Assembly (NCBI RefSeq): GCF_016025255.1
Contig: NZ_CP065592.1
Coordinates: 1,469,122 to 1,533,121 of the forward strand
Source: Sphingosinicella flava
GTDB lineage: Bacteria; Pseudomonadota; Alphaproteobacteria; Sphingomonadales; Sphingomonadaceae
Reading direction: 5' to 3'
Length of the DNA: 64,000 nucleotides
The position numbers were made by a program, and so were the translations under genes. The notes under the pieces are model-generated. The model was not told the origin of the DNA. It worked only from the letters and a program-made list of their open reading frames with translations, and did no database searches. Positions 46,438-56,069 of this stretch are shown here, in pieces (position 1 is the first letter of the stretch; every line of letters starts with the position of its first letter).

Positions 46438-47352
46438 TCAGCCGGAAGTATTGCGCTCGCGAAGGGCGATGAACAAGCCGGAGAGCGCAAGGACGCCGCC
46501 CGCCAGCGCGAGGGGGGTCCAGACATAGCCTTCGAACATCGTGGATAGCGCCATGGCGATGATCGGCACGATCAGGCTGTTATAGGCGGCTTTTGCGGGC
46601 CCCACAGCCCGGATGATCCCGAAGTAAAGGGGGAAGGCCAAAGCCGATGCGAACAGGCCGAGATAAAGAACGCCAGCAATATAGGAAAAGCGATAGTCGA
46701 CGACCGGAGGCCCTTGGGTGGCGAGGGCAAGGGCGGCATCGGCGATGACGCCGTAGAACATGCCCCAGGCGATCATGCTCGCCATCGGCCGCATGCGCAG
46801 CCGCTCCGAAGCCTGGAGCACGTTCGAAACGGAGGCCGAGAGAACGCCGCAGATGGTGAGGCCGATGCCGAGCCAAATCTCGGAAGGTGCGACAGCGCTG
46901 GTCCGCATTTCCTGCACGAAAAGCAGGGCGATGCCCGCGACCGCGATGGCCGATCCGATCAGGAACCCTCGCGTGATGCGATGTTTCAGGAACAGCCAGC
47001 CCAGCGTCGTATTAGGCACCATCAAGAGCGCGAAGACGACCGCGACGAGGCCCGACGTCACATGATGCTCGGCCGCATAGACGAAATTGAAATTGAGGAA
47101 GAATTGCGGAATTCCGAACATGAGGGCGAGCTTGTGCCCCTCCGGTCCGATCCGCAGCGAGGCGCCGGTGAGCCGCGCATAAGCGAACATGGCCGCGGCG
47201 GCGATGACGAAGCGGTAGGTGACGGACCAGATGGCGGGAACGACGCCCAACTGGTCGCGGATGACCAGCCAGGTCGACCCCCAGATGAAGGTGATGACGA
47301 TGAAGGGGGCGAAAACCCTCGGGTCGCGGAAGCTGCCGCCCCCGGCGCTCAC
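46438..47352 (-). CDS. EamA/DMT-family transporter
   Basis: A 304-residue membrane protein with ten predicted helices in two EamA repeats (IWGSTWLVIRDQLGVVPAIW; second half ISASVSNVL-like to VGPAKAAYNSLIVPIIAM). The drug/metabolite transporter family exports amino acids and metabolites. The GTG at 47352 overlaps the threonine aldolase stop (GTGA), so it is probably translated with it; a pairing of an amino-acid enzyme with an exporter. Confidence 0.88.
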   Translation of the reverse strand: MSAGGGSFRDPRVFAPFIVITFIWGSTWLVIRDQLGVVPAIWSVTYRFVIAAAAMFAYARLTGASLRIGPEGHKLALMFGIPQFFLNFNFVYAAEHHVTSGLVAVVFALLMVPNTTLGWLFLKHRITRGFLIGSAIAVAGIALLFVQEMRTSAVAPSEIWLGIGLTICGVLSASVSNVLQASERLRMRPMASMIAWGMFYGVIADAALALATQGPPVVDYRFSYIAGVLYLGLFASALAFPLYFGIIRAVGPAKAAYNSLIVPIIAMALSTMFEGYVWTPLALAGGVLALSGLFIALRERNTSG

Positions 47353-48353
47353 AAGGCCTCGATCGCGGCGGCGAGCGCGTCGATATCCTCTTCCCTTTGG
47401 TCCCAACTCACGACCAGCCGTATTTCGCCCGGCGCCCAATTGTAGAAATCGAAACCTTTCGCGCGCAGGCCCGCCGCTTCTTCTTGGCTAACCTTCAGGA
47501 ACAGCTCGTTCGCCTCGACCGGATGCACGAGCCTCTTGCCCGCCGCCCCGGCAACGCGCTGGGCGCCCGAATTGGACGCGCGGGCATTGCGAAGCCATAC
47601 ATCGTCCTTCAGCATCGCCAGGATCTGCGCGGCCATGTAGCGGCCCTTGGACAGCAAATGCCCGGCCCGCTTGCGGCGATAAAGCGTCGCCCGCGCCTCC
47701 GCCTCATGGCCGAAGAAAATGAGCGCCTCGGCCGACATGCCGCCATTCTTCACAAAGCCGAAGGAGAGGACATCGACCCCCGCCTTCCACGTCACCGCGG
47801 CGGGCGTGCAATCAAGCGTCGCGACCGCATTGGCAAAACGCGCGCCATCCATGTGGAAGCCCAATTTCTTCGCCTTCGCGATCGCACCCAGCGCCGCCAC
47901 CTCGTCCGGCGTGTAGGCAAGGCCATATTCGGTCGCGTTGGTGATCGACAGGGCATGCGGCTGCACCCAGTGGACGCCGTCCGGCATCCGCTCCAGCATG
48001 CTCTCCACCGTCTCCGGCGACAATTTCGCGCCAGCGCCTTCGCCCAGGATGAGCTTCGCGCCATTGGTGTAGAATTCGGGCGCGCCGCATTCGTCATTCT
48101 GGATATGCGCGTCGCGGTGGCAGAGAATGCCGCCATAAGGCGGACAGAGCGCGGCGAGCGCCAGCGAATTGGCGGCCGTGCCCGTCGATACCCACAAGGC
48201 TTTCACCTTCGTCTCGAACAGATCGGAGAAAGCGGCGTCGAGCGCCTGGCTCAACGCATCCCCGTCATAGGCGGTGTCATGATGATTGGCGGCGTGAAGC
48301 GCCTCCATCACTTCCGGGCAGGCGGAGGCGGCATTGTCGGAAAAAAAGCGCAT
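47349..48353 (-). CDS. Low-specificity L-threonine aldolase-family PLP enzyme
   Basis: A 334-residue PLP enzyme of the threonine aldolase/beta-eliminating lyase family. Visible are FFSDNAASACPEV at the N-terminus, VSTGTAANSLAL (phosphate site), FHMDGARFANAVA (PLP Asp) and SFGFVKNGGMSAEAL with the Schiff-base lysine. It cleaves threonine or related 3-hydroxy amino acids to glycine and an aldehyde. Start at ATG 48353; it overlaps the EamA gene. Confidence 0.9.
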   Translation of the reverse strand: MRFFSDNAASACPEVMEALHAANHHDTAYDGDALSQALDAAFSDLFETKVKALWVSTGTAANSLALAALCPPYGGILCHRDAHIQNDECGAPEFYTNGAKLILGEGAGAKLSPETVESMLERMPDGVHWVQPHALSITNATEYGLAYTPDEVAALGAIAKAKKLGFHMDGARFANAVATLDCTPAAVTWKAGVDVLSFGFVKNGGMSAEALIFFGHEAEARATLYRRKRAGHLLSKGRYMAAQILAMLKDDVWLRNARASNSGAQRVAGAAGKRLVHPVEANELFLKVSQEEAAGLRAKGFDFYNWAPGEIRLVVSWDQREEDIDALAAAIEAL

Positions 48354-48399
48354 GGCCGCGCCATAAATGGGTCGCCGCAAAGGTCAACGAGGGATCGGC

Positions 48400-49161
48400 T
48401 CAAGCCCCCCCTTCTTCTAATTGCTTGAGCAGGGATGTCATGAGATGCCAGAAGGATCGGTAGAATGCCGCGCCTGGCACCCAACTGGCATGAAACCATA
48501 CCTCCATTTCATCGTCCGAGGACATTGCAAGCGGATTGAGCAACAAAACAGCATCGTCTTCTTCAGTCGACTTATAGTAAGGGCTAAGCTGGATGGTTGT
48601 CGCGATTTGGCGACTGTGGCGATCGCCGCCTTCGGACCACACGGCGATTTCTTCCACATGCTCCTGCTTGAAAGGGACGATTTCTTCTACTGGAAGGATT
48701 GACGAAATCGACCAAGCCGGACTCCGCCACCCATTCGATACTTTGTAAAAAGCCCGCAAAGAGGGCGGGAAGCGCAGGCCCAGCCGCGACTCCGCTTCGG
48801 CGATCGCGCTTTCTGGGGCGGGCTCTTCTCCTAGCCAGCGTTTTTTGATCTGAGTGAGGGATAATCTTTCCCTGATATCCTCGTCGGCGATCGCAGCATC
48901 GGACATTCGCTGAAGCAGGGAACGCCATTGGGGCTCCGTGACGGCCGCAGCGCCTTCGCCATGCACCTCATCCGAAGCGCCCGAATCCATAGCATGACCG
49001 CCGAACATCCCGGCTATTTGCGCGGGCGTCAGCATATCGCCTTCCAGCGGCGCTCCGGCAAAACCTTCTGCAAAATCGATTAGCGCCTTCTGATCGGGCT
49101 GAAGAGAATTCATCTTCTTCAAAGAACCCAGCCATTTGGAAAAATAATTGGATTCCGTCAT
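48400..49161 (-). CDS. SMI1/KNR4 (SUKH) family protein
   Basis: A 253-residue protein with an N-terminal region of unknown type and a C-terminal SUKH domain from about residue 105 (PESAIAEAESRLGLRFPPSLRAFYKVSNGWRS, typical of the fold's first helix and turn, then the ISSILPVEEI strand). SUKH proteins in bacteria are often immunity proteins to polymorphic toxins, but no toxin gene is near. The function is inferred from the family only. Confidence 0.8.
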   Translation of the reverse strand: MTESNYFSKWLGSLKKMNSLQPDQKALIDFAEGFAGAPLEGDMLTPAQIAGMFGGHAMDSGASDEVHGEGAAAVTEPQWRSLLQRMSDAAIADEDIRERLSLTQIKKRWLGEEPAPESAIAEAESRLGLRFPPSLRAFYKVSNGWRSPAWSISSILPVEEIVPFKQEHVEEIAVWSEGGDRHSRQIATTIQLSPYYKSTEEDDAVLLLNPLAMSSDDEMEVWFHASWVPGAAFYRSFWHLMTSLLKQLEEGGA

Positions 49162-49282
49162 GATTACTGCCCCTTTTTGTTGGGGGCACGTTTATCCCCC
49201 TCAACCTCGTTACGAAGACGAAGTTAATAGGATATTGCGGCGGTCTCTTGCCGGAATCATTCATCAGTCGGGAAGGGTCCGA

Positions 49283-49357
<75 letters not shown>

Positions 49358-49448
49358 ATCGCCATCGGCGAGGCGGCGCTATGCGGGGGGTGTCCCGATA
49401 TGTCAAGGCGGCTTGCGGCGAAGGGCGGCATGCGGCTAGCCAACCCTC

Positions 49449-49601
49449 ATGAGCAAGGACGATCCCGAAAAGGCCCGCCGTCTCGCCGAGGCGCTCCGCC
49501 AGAACCTCCGCCGCCGCAAGGCGCAGGCGCGAGGCACCTCAAATCCAGCCAAGGGCCACCGCGACGCCGAGGACTATGGCGACGGCGGCCGCGAGGGTTA
49601 A
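49449..49601 (+). CDS. Small basic protein (50 residues)
   Basis: MSKDDPEKARRLAEALRQNL opens a highly charged, helical, Arg-rich small protein ending in DYGDGGREG. From memory similar short proteins are frequent in sphingomonads. No domain is known. It lies between tRNA-Thr and the aminopeptidase P gene. Confidence 0.65.
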   Translation: MSKDDPEKARRLAEALRQNLRRRKAQARGTSNPAKGHRDAEDYGDGGREG

Positions 49602-49615
49602 GCCGCGCCGCCGCA

Positions 49616-51409
49616 TCACAGCGCCGCGCATTGGGCGCGGAGCCAGGCCAGCGGTTCGCCGTCCAGTTGCGGAGCGACGATGTCCAGCACCTTCCGGTGA
49701 TAGGCATTCACCCAGTCCCGTTCGGCCTCACTCAGCAGCGCAACGTCGATCAGCGCCGGATCGAGCGGCGCGAAGGTGAGCGTTTCGAAGGTCAGCATGC
49801 TCTTTTCCGCGCCCGGAACATCGGCGGGGACGACCAGCACCAGATTTTCGATCCGGATGCCATATTCGCCCGTCTTGTAATAACCGGGCTCGTTCGAAAG
49901 CATCATGCCCGCGCGCAGCGGTTCGTCCGATCCCGCCTGGCTGCTGCCCGCCTGGGTGATGCGCTGCGGCCCTTCGTGAACGGAGAGATAGGAGCCGACG
50001 CCATGGCCGGTGCCGTGCGCGTAATCGAGACCTGCGGCCCAAAGATATTGCCGCGCCAGCGTATCGAGCTGCACCCCGCGCGTGCCGGCCGGGAAGACCG
50101 CGGTGGCGAGCGCGATATGCCCTTTCAGCACGCGGGTATAGCGATCGCGCATTTCTTGGCTGGGCGTGCCGACCGCGACGGTGCGGGTGACGTCGGTCGT
50201 GCCGTCCGGATACTGGCCGCCCGAATCGACGAGATAGAGCGAGTTCACCTCGATCTTCCGGTTCGTCTCTTCGCTCGCCTTGTAATGGACGATGGCGCCG
50301 TTCGGCCCCGCGCCTGAAATCGTGTCGAAGCTGAGGTCGCGCAGGTCGCCGCCCTGACGCCGGAAATCCTCCAGCTTGTCAGACGCAGTGAGCTCGTTGA
50401 GGCCGCCTTTCGGCGCTTCGAGTGACAGCCAGTGGAGAAAGCGGACGAGCGCCGCGCCGTCGCGCGCTTGGGCGGCTTTGTGCCCGGATATTTCCGCCGC
50501 ATTCTTAATTGCTTTGGGCAGGACGGCGGGATCGCGCTGGCGCATCACCTTGGCGCCCGCGCCCTCCAGCGCTTCGAAGATGGCCGCGACCGCACGTTCG
50601 GGGTCCGCGACGACGGCTTTGCCGCCGAGCGTGCCGAGATAGGATTCGAAATTGCTCCGCTCATGCAGCCGCACGCCGTTGCCGAGATGCTGGCGCACAT
50701 CGTCGCCCACCTTCTCGCCCGCGACGAAGAGATCGGCGGTGCCATCGTCATGCACGACGGCGAAGGACAGAGCGACGGGCGTGTGGCTGACGTCGACCCC
50801 TCTTATGTTGAACGTCCAGGCGATCGAATCGAGGGCTGAAAGAATGGCGGCATCGGCGCCTTCGCCTTTCAGCCAATCCGCCATGTCCTGCCGCTTCGCC
50901 GCCGAGGATTTGCCCGCCAGCGCATCCGGATGGACGATCAGCCGCGCCTTGGACGGCTCAGGCCGGTCGGCCCAGACGGCATCGATGGGATTGCGCGGCA
51001 CCGCGACCAGTTGGGCGCCCTTGTCCGCCAGCGCCGCCCGCGCCTTCTTCACCCAGTCGCTGGTGTGGAGCCAGGGATCGTAGCCGATCCGCGCGCCATT
51101 TTGGGCATGTGCCTTCAGCCAATCGGCGATGCTGGTTTCCGGCACCGATTGGTAGCTCCAATATTTGCCGTCCACCTGATCGCGCACCTGCAAGGTATAG
51201 CGCCCGTCCGTGAAGATCGCCGCTTCCTGCGGCAGCACGACCGCCGCGCCCGCAGAGCCCTTGAAGCCGGTCAGCCAGGCCAGGCGCTGGGCATAGCTTC
51301 CGACATATTCGCTCATATGCTCGTCGGTCAGCGGCACGACGAAGCCGTCGAGACGGTCGGCATCGAGTTGGGCGCGGAGGGCCTTCAAGCGATCTTCATA
51401 GCTGGACAT
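49616..51409 (-). CDS. Aminopeptidase P family (Xaa-Pro aminopeptidase)
   Basis: A 597-residue M24B peptidase with two creatinase N-terminal domains and a C-terminal pita-bread catalytic domain. Metal ligands are visible in YLVDSGGQYPDGTTDVTRT (two Asp), GTGHGVGSYLSVHEGP (His) and the two Glu in MLSNEPGYYKTG and IRIENLV. It removes N-terminal residues before proline. Length is typical of the eukaryote-like long form. Confidence 0.93.
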   Translation of the reverse strand: MSSYEDRLKALRAQLDADRLDGFVVPLTDEHMSEYVGSYAQRLAWLTGFKGSAGAAVVLPQEAAIFTDGRYTLQVRDQVDGKYWSYQSVPETSIADWLKAHAQNGARIGYDPWLHTSDWVKKARAALADKGAQLVAVPRNPIDAVWADRPEPSKARLIVHPDALAGKSSAAKRQDMADWLKGEGADAAILSALDSIAWTFNIRGVDVSHTPVALSFAVVHDDGTADLFVAGEKVGDDVRQHLGNGVRLHERSNFESYLGTLGGKAVVADPERAVAAIFEALEGAGAKVMRQRDPAVLPKAIKNAAEISGHKAAQARDGAALVRFLHWLSLEAPKGGLNELTASDKLEDFRRQGGDLRDLSFDTISGAGPNGAIVHYKASEETNRKIEVNSLYLVDSGGQYPDGTTDVTRTVAVGTPSQEMRDRYTRVLKGHIALATAVFPAGTRGVQLDTLARQYLWAAGLDYAHGTGHGVGSYLSVHEGPQRITQAGSSQAGSDEPLRAGMMLSNEPGYYKTGEYGIRIENLVLVVPADVPGAEKSMLTFETLTFAPLDPALIDVALLSEAERDWVNAYHRKVLDIVAPQLDGEPLAWLRAQCAAL

Positions 51410-51494
51410 GGGCGGCTTTCCGATTGAAACTGCGCTTCAGATAGGCCGATCCGGCACGTTTCGCCACCGGGTCCGTATCAAGGGGGCAACATCC

Positions 51495-53630
51495 ATGCGT
51501 TTCGCGCTTTCTCTCCTTCTCCTCGCTGCGTCTGCCGCGGCGATCGCTCAAGACACGAAAGAAACGATGACCGAAGCCAGCACCACACCGCCCAGGGCCG
51601 AAAAACGCGCTTATTCCTACGAACGCCACGGCTATACGATCGAGGATCCTTATTTCTGGCTGAAGGACCAGGGCTATCCCAAGGTCGATGATGCCGATGT
51701 GCTCGCCTATCTGAAAGCCGAAAACGCCTATTTCGACGCGCACATGAAGCCCCATGCGGCACTCGTCGAAACCCTGTTTCAGGAAATGAAGGGACGCGTG
51801 AAGGAAGACGATTCCTCCGTGCCGCTGAAGGACGGCGACTGGCTCTACTGGTGGGCTTTCAAGCCCGGCGCGCAATATCGCACATGGTATCGCAAGCCGG
51901 TCTCCGGCGGTGCCGACCAAGTGATCTTTGACGAGGTCGCGGAGGCAGCCGGGAAAGACTATTTCCGCCTCGGCGCGATGCAGGTGAGCCCGGATGGAAG
52001 GCTCGCCGCCACCCTGGTCGACGATAACGGGTCCGAACGCTTCAAGCTCAAGATTCGGGATCTCGCGACCGGCAAGGATATCGAGACTGTATCGGAGGTC
52101 GGGATCGGTTCTCCGGTCTGGACCGCCGACAGCAAGGGCGTGGTCTTCACCGAAGTGAATGAGAATTGGCGCAGCTACCGTGCGCGTCTTCATTGGCTCG
52201 GCCGCCCGGTGGCCGAAGACAAAACGCTTTATGAGGAAACGGAGAATAAGGGTTTCTCCGTCGGAGTTTCCAAATCGCAGGATGAAGGGCTGATCTTCAT
52301 CGCGACAGGCGACAACACGACGAGCGAAGTCCGCTTCGTGCCCGCTTCAGCACCGGAAGCGCCGCCGGTCCTCATCGCCCCGCGCAAGGAGAATCGCCAA
52401 TATTCGGTGGACGCCGCGCACGGAAAGCTGTGGATCCTCACCAATGACGATCATGTGAATTTCCGCATCGCCGAAGCCTCGACGATGAAACCCGGCGAAT
52501 GGAAGACGGTGATCCCCGGCTCGGACCGCGTCTATCTGCGCGGCATCGCCTCCTTCCGCGATCACCTCGCCATTACCGAACGCGTGGACGGCCTCGACCA
52601 GCTGCGCCTGCGCCAATATGACGGGAAGGAATTCCACGTGCCCTTCCCAGAGGCGAGCTACACCGCCTCTTTCTCGGGCAATCCCGAATATGCGCCAGAC
52701 GCCTATCGCTTGTCCTATTCGTCGATGGTGACGCCGGCGACCGTCTACGATTTCAATCCGAAGACCAAGCGGCTCGAAACGCTGAAGGTGCAGGAAGTGC
52801 CCTCGGGTTACGATCCCACCCAATATGCGACGGAACGCCTGACGATCACCGCGCGCGACGGTGCCAAGGTTCCCGTGTCGATCGTCTACAAGAAGGGCTT
52901 CGAAAAGAATGGCGAGGGGAAGGTCTTTCTCTATGCTTACGGCGCCTATGGCTATGCGGTGCCGCCGAGCTTCGGGACGCAGCGCCTCAGCCTGCTCGAC
53001 CGCGGCTATGCCTATGCCATCGCCCACATCCGGGGCGGCGACGACCTTGGCTATCAATGGTTCCTGGACGGCAAGCTCACCAAGCGCACCAACACGTTCA
53101 ACGATTTCGTCGACGTGGCGAAGGGGCTGATCGCCGCGAAGTTCACAAAACCGGGCAATATCGCCATCAACGGCGGATCGGCGGGCGGCGAGCTGATGGG
53201 CGTTGTCGCCAATACCGATCCGGGCCTGTGGGGCGCGGTGGTGGCCGACGTGCCCTTCGTCGACGTCCTCAACACCATGCAGGACGAAAGCCTGCCGCTG
53301 ACGCCGGGCGAATGGCCGGAATGGGGCAATCCGATCACCGACAAGGCGGCGTTCGACTATATCCGCTCCTATTCGCCCTACGATCAGGTGAAGGCGCAGA
53401 ATTATCCGCCGATGCTGGTCACAGGGGGCCTCAACGATCCGCGCGTCACCTATTGGGAACCGGCCAAGTGGACGGCGAAACTCCGCGAGCTCAAAACCGA
53501 CGACAACGTCTTGCTCATGAAGATCAACATGGGCGCGGGCCATGGCGGCAAGTCGGGACGCTGGGAGCGCCTGCACGAGGTGGCCGAATCCTATGCCTTC
53601 GTCCTGACCCAGATGGGCGGAGCCGAATGA
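51495..53630 (+). CDS. Prolyl oligopeptidase, S9 family, exported
   Basis: A 711-residue serine peptidase with a signal peptide (MRFALSLLLLAASAAAIAQ). The beta-propeller precedes the alpha/beta-hydrolase catalytic domain with Ser562 in INGGSAGGELMG, Asp in GGLNDPRV and His in GHGGKSGR. It cleaves after proline in short peptides, probably in the periplasm. Divergent from the aminopeptidase P gene; the stop overlaps the thioesterase start by ATGA. Confidence 0.93.
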   Translation: MRFALSLLLLAASAAAIAQDTKETMTEASTTPPRAEKRAYSYERHGYTIEDPYFWLKDQGYPKVDDADVLAYLKAENAYFDAHMKPHAALVETLFQEMKGRVKEDDSSVPLKDGDWLYWWAFKPGAQYRTWYRKPVSGGADQVIFDEVAEAAGKDYFRLGAMQVSPDGRLAATLVDDNGSERFKLKIRDLATGKDIETVSEVGIGSPVWTADSKGVVFTEVNENWRSYRARLHWLGRPVAEDKTLYEETENKGFSVGVSKSQDEGLIFIATGDNTTSEVRFVPASAPEAPPVLIAPRKENRQYSVDAAHGKLWILTNDDHVNFRIAEASTMKPGEWKTVIPGSDRVYLRGIASFRDHLAITERVDGLDQLRLRQYDGKEFHVPFPEASYTASFSGNPEYAPDAYRLSYSSMVTPATVYDFNPKTKRLETLKVQEVPSGYDPTQYATERLTITARDGAKVPVSIVYKKGFEKNGEGKVFLYAYGAYGYAVPPSFGTQRLSLLDRGYAYAIAHIRGGDDLGYQWFLDGKLTKRTNTFNDFVDVAKGLIAAKFTKPGNIAINGGSAGGELMGVVANTDPGLWGAVVADVPFVDVLNTMQDESLPLTPGEWPEWGNPITDKAAFDYIRSYSPYDQVKAQNYPPMLVTGGLNDPRVTYWEPAKWTAKLRELKTDDNVLLMKINMGAGHGGKSGRWERLHEVAESYAFVLTQMGGAE

Positions 53631-54019
53631 CGCCATTCGAGCGCAAGATCACCGCGACCCAGGACGACATCGACGAGCTCGGTCATGTCAACAATGCGGT
53701 GTGGGTGCGCTGGATCCAGGACATGGCGACTGCGCATTGGACCGCCGTCGCCGATCCCGATCATGTCGACGCCTATGTCTGGGTCGTGACACGGCACGAG
53801 ATCGATTATCTGCGCGCTGTGTTGCCCGGGGAAACGGTGACGGGCCACACCTGGGTTGGTGAGGCGCCTAAGGGCGCGCGCTTCGACCGGCACGTGGAAT
53901 TTGTCGGCGAGGACGGAAAACCGCGCGTCCGCGCCAAAACGACCTGGGCGATCATCGACAAGGCGAGCGGCCGCCCGATCCGCGTGCCGCCGGACGTGGC
54001 GGCGCCGTTCCTCAAGTGA
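53627..54019 (+). CDS. Acyl-CoA thioesterase, 4HBT family
   Basis: A 130-residue hot-dog protein of the YbgC/4-hydroxybenzoyl-CoA thioesterase group: DIDELGHVNNAVWVRWIQD carries the conserved Asp and the HVNN motif, and the RHEIDYLRAVLPGETV strand pattern follows. It hydrolyses acyl-CoA esters. Coupled to the prolyl oligopeptidase by ATGA; its end overlaps the convergent hydrolase gene by eight bases. Confidence 0.87.
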   Translation: MTPFERKITATQDDIDELGHVNNAVWVRWIQDMATAHWTAVADPDHVDAYVWVVTRHEIDYLRAVLPGETVTGHTWVGEAPKGARFDRHVEFVGEDGKPRVRAKTTWAIIDKASGRPIRVPPDVAAPFLK

Positions 54020-54689
54020 AGTCTCGCACCGCCTCGACGATCTTGGGATAGGCCTTGCCGTCCACGCCAAACCCCATATGCGTGCAGTCGATCTCGACCT
54101 GCTGGTCGCTTTCATGGGGAAGCCCCCGCGAACAGGCCGGCGCGACGACGCCGTCTCTGCGTGACCAGAGGGCGAGAGTCGGCACCGGCGGCTTCGCGGG
54201 TATGTCCGCATCGATCGGTGGTGCATCGACCGGATGCCCTGCCACCAGTTCGTAGATCCGCCATGCATTATTGGCGCGCAATGAGCCGGAAAAAGGCGAC
54301 CCCAAGGTGACGACCTTGGCGATAAGGTCGGGCCGCCTCTTTGCCACCTCCCGGGCGTAGATGCCGCCGAGGCTCCAGCCGATCACAATAACCGGCCGTC
54401 CCTTGGCGAAAATCTCCAACCGTTCGACGAGAATATCCAGCGTATCGTTGCGCGCGCCGCGATTCATGCCCATGCCCCAACCGGTGACGCGGTAACCGGC
54501 CTTCGCGAACGCGCGTTGCAAACCCAATGTAGTCCGGTCGTTGGCAAGAAAGCCGGGAATGATAAAGACGGGCTGCCCGTCCGCCGGCCCCCTCTCCCCG
54601 ACATGACCGAAGCCGCGCCAGAAGCGGCTGATCAGGCTGAGGCCTTCTCTCAGCAGCAATCGCTTGGGTGGGGCCTTGTCGTCGGTCAT
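54012..54689 (-). CDS. Alpha/beta hydrolase
   Basis: A 225-residue alpha/beta-hydrolase with the nucleophile elbow GWSLGG (Ser106), the oxyanion region IIPGFLANDRTT, acid in SRRDGVV and His in CTHMGF. It is likely a small esterase or lipase-like protein without signal peptide. It starts 16 bases upstream of the serS stop in reverse order, so it is downstream of serS on the same strand and probably in its operon. Confidence 0.85.
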   Translation of the reverse strand: MTDDKAPPKRLLLREGLSLISRFWRGFGHVGERGPADGQPVFIIPGFLANDRTTLGLQRAFAKAGYRVTGWGMGMNRGARNDTLDILVERLEIFAKGRPVIVIGWSLGGIYAREVAKRRPDLIAKVVTLGSPFSGSLRANNAWRIYELVAGHPVDAPPIDADIPAKPPVPTLALWSRRDGVVAPACSRGLPHESDQQVEIDCTHMGFGVDGKAYPKIVEAVRDFT

Positions 54690-54705
54690 GTCTATAGAAC
54701 GGAAA

Positions 54706-55965
54706 CTAAAGGAACTCGCCGCCCATCAGCGGCTGCAGCGCCTTGGGCAGGCGGACCCGGCCATCGGCGGTCTGATGATTTTCGAGCAGCGGCACGAGGA
54801 TGCGGGGGGAAGCAAGCGCCGTATTGTTGAGTGTGTGCACGAAGCGCACCTTCCGCTCACCGTCCCGCCAGCGCAGATTCGCGCGGCGCGCTTGCCAGTC
54901 GTGCAGGGTCGAGCAGCTGTGCGTCTCGCGATACTTATTTAAAGAAGGCACCCAGCTTTCGATATCGTTCATGCGATATTTGCCGAGACCCATGTCGCCG
55001 GTCGACGCCTCGATCACCTGATAGGGAATCTCAAGATCGTTGAGCAGCATTTCGGCGTTGGCGAGCAACTTCGCGTGCCACCCGGCGGACACCTCCGGAT
55101 CGTCCTCGCAGATCACATATTGCTCGAGCTTGTAGAATTGGTGGACGCGCAGAAGGCCCCGCACGTCGCGGCCCGCGCTCCCCGCCTCGCGGCGGAAGCA
55201 GGGCGAGTAACCGGCATAGAGAATGGGCAGCTGCTGCGCTTCGAGTATCTCGCCGCTGTGAAGGCTGGTGAGCGCAATCTCGCCCGTCCCCGCGAGGTAA
55301 AGCTCGTCCTTCGGAATTTCGTAGGCTTCTTCCTCATGCCCCGGGAAGTGCCCCGTCGCGACGAATGCGGACGGGCGCGCGAGCGCAGGCACCGTCATCA
55401 TCGTGAAACCCTCGGCCGACAGCCGCTGTTGCGCCCAGAACATCAGGGCCTGCTCGAGCAGCGCGAGCCGCCCCTTCAAGCAATATTGACGAGATCCCGA
55501 AACCTGGGTGATGCGGCCGAGATCGGCCCAATCGTTCATCTCGATCAGCGCGACATGGTCGCGCGGCTCGAAGTCGAACTGCGGCACCCGGCCTTCCTGA
55601 CGAACGACGATGTTGGAATTTTCGTCCGGACCGACCGGCGCCCCCTCCCACGGAATGCCCGGCAGACGCAGCAGCAGGGCGTTTAGCGCGTCGCTTTTTT
55701 CAGAAAGGCCGCCTTCGATCTCCGCGATTTCCGCGCCGATCGCCTTGGCCTTGGCGCCGAGCGCCGGACGCTCCGCCGGATCGGCCGACTTGAAGCTGTC
55801 GCTGATCGCATTGCGCTCGGCCCGCAAACGGTCGACCTTCGTCTTCGCCTCCCGCACTTCAGCGTCCAACGCCAGCAGCGCGTCCAGATCGACGGCGACA
55901 TTCTTGTCGGCAATCGCCTTATCGACGACGCCGCGATTCTCCCGGATGAAAGCAAGGCTGAGCAT
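54706..55965 (-). CDS. serS: Seryl-tRNA synthetase
   Basis: A 419-residue class II synthetase. An N-terminal coiled-coil arm (residues about 25-105) is followed by motif 2 (SPCFRREAGSAGRDVRGLLR) and the GLGKYRMNDIESWVPSLNKY/ETHSCSTLHDWQARR region with motif 3 (residues are intact). It charges tRNA-Ser in the cytosol. Confidence 0.97.
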   Translation of the reverse strand: MLSLAFIRENRGVVDKAIADKNVAVDLDALLALDAEVREAKTKVDRLRAERNAISDSFKSADPAERPALGAKAKAIGAEIAEIEGGLSEKSDALNALLLRLPGIPWEGAPVGPDENSNIVVRQEGRVPQFDFEPRDHVALIEMNDWADLGRITQVSGSRQYCLKGRLALLEQALMFWAQQRLSAEGFTMMTVPALARPSAFVATGHFPGHEEEAYEIPKDELYLAGTGEIALTSLHSGEILEAQQLPILYAGYSPCFRREAGSAGRDVRGLLRVHQFYKLEQYVICEDDPEVSAGWHAKLLANAEMLLNDLEIPYQVIEASTGDMGLGKYRMNDIESWVPSLNKYRETHSCSTLHDWQARRANLRWRDGERKVRFVHTLNNTALASPRILVPLLENHQTADGRVRLPKALQPLMGGEFL

Positions 55966-56069
55966 GATCCGCGCTTAAAGCAGCAAAGCCGCGTTGGACA
56001 AGTCAGTTGCACCCCTCTGACGAAGAAAGGGCGGCCAGCACGAAGTCGCTAATCCTGTACTCGCATCGA

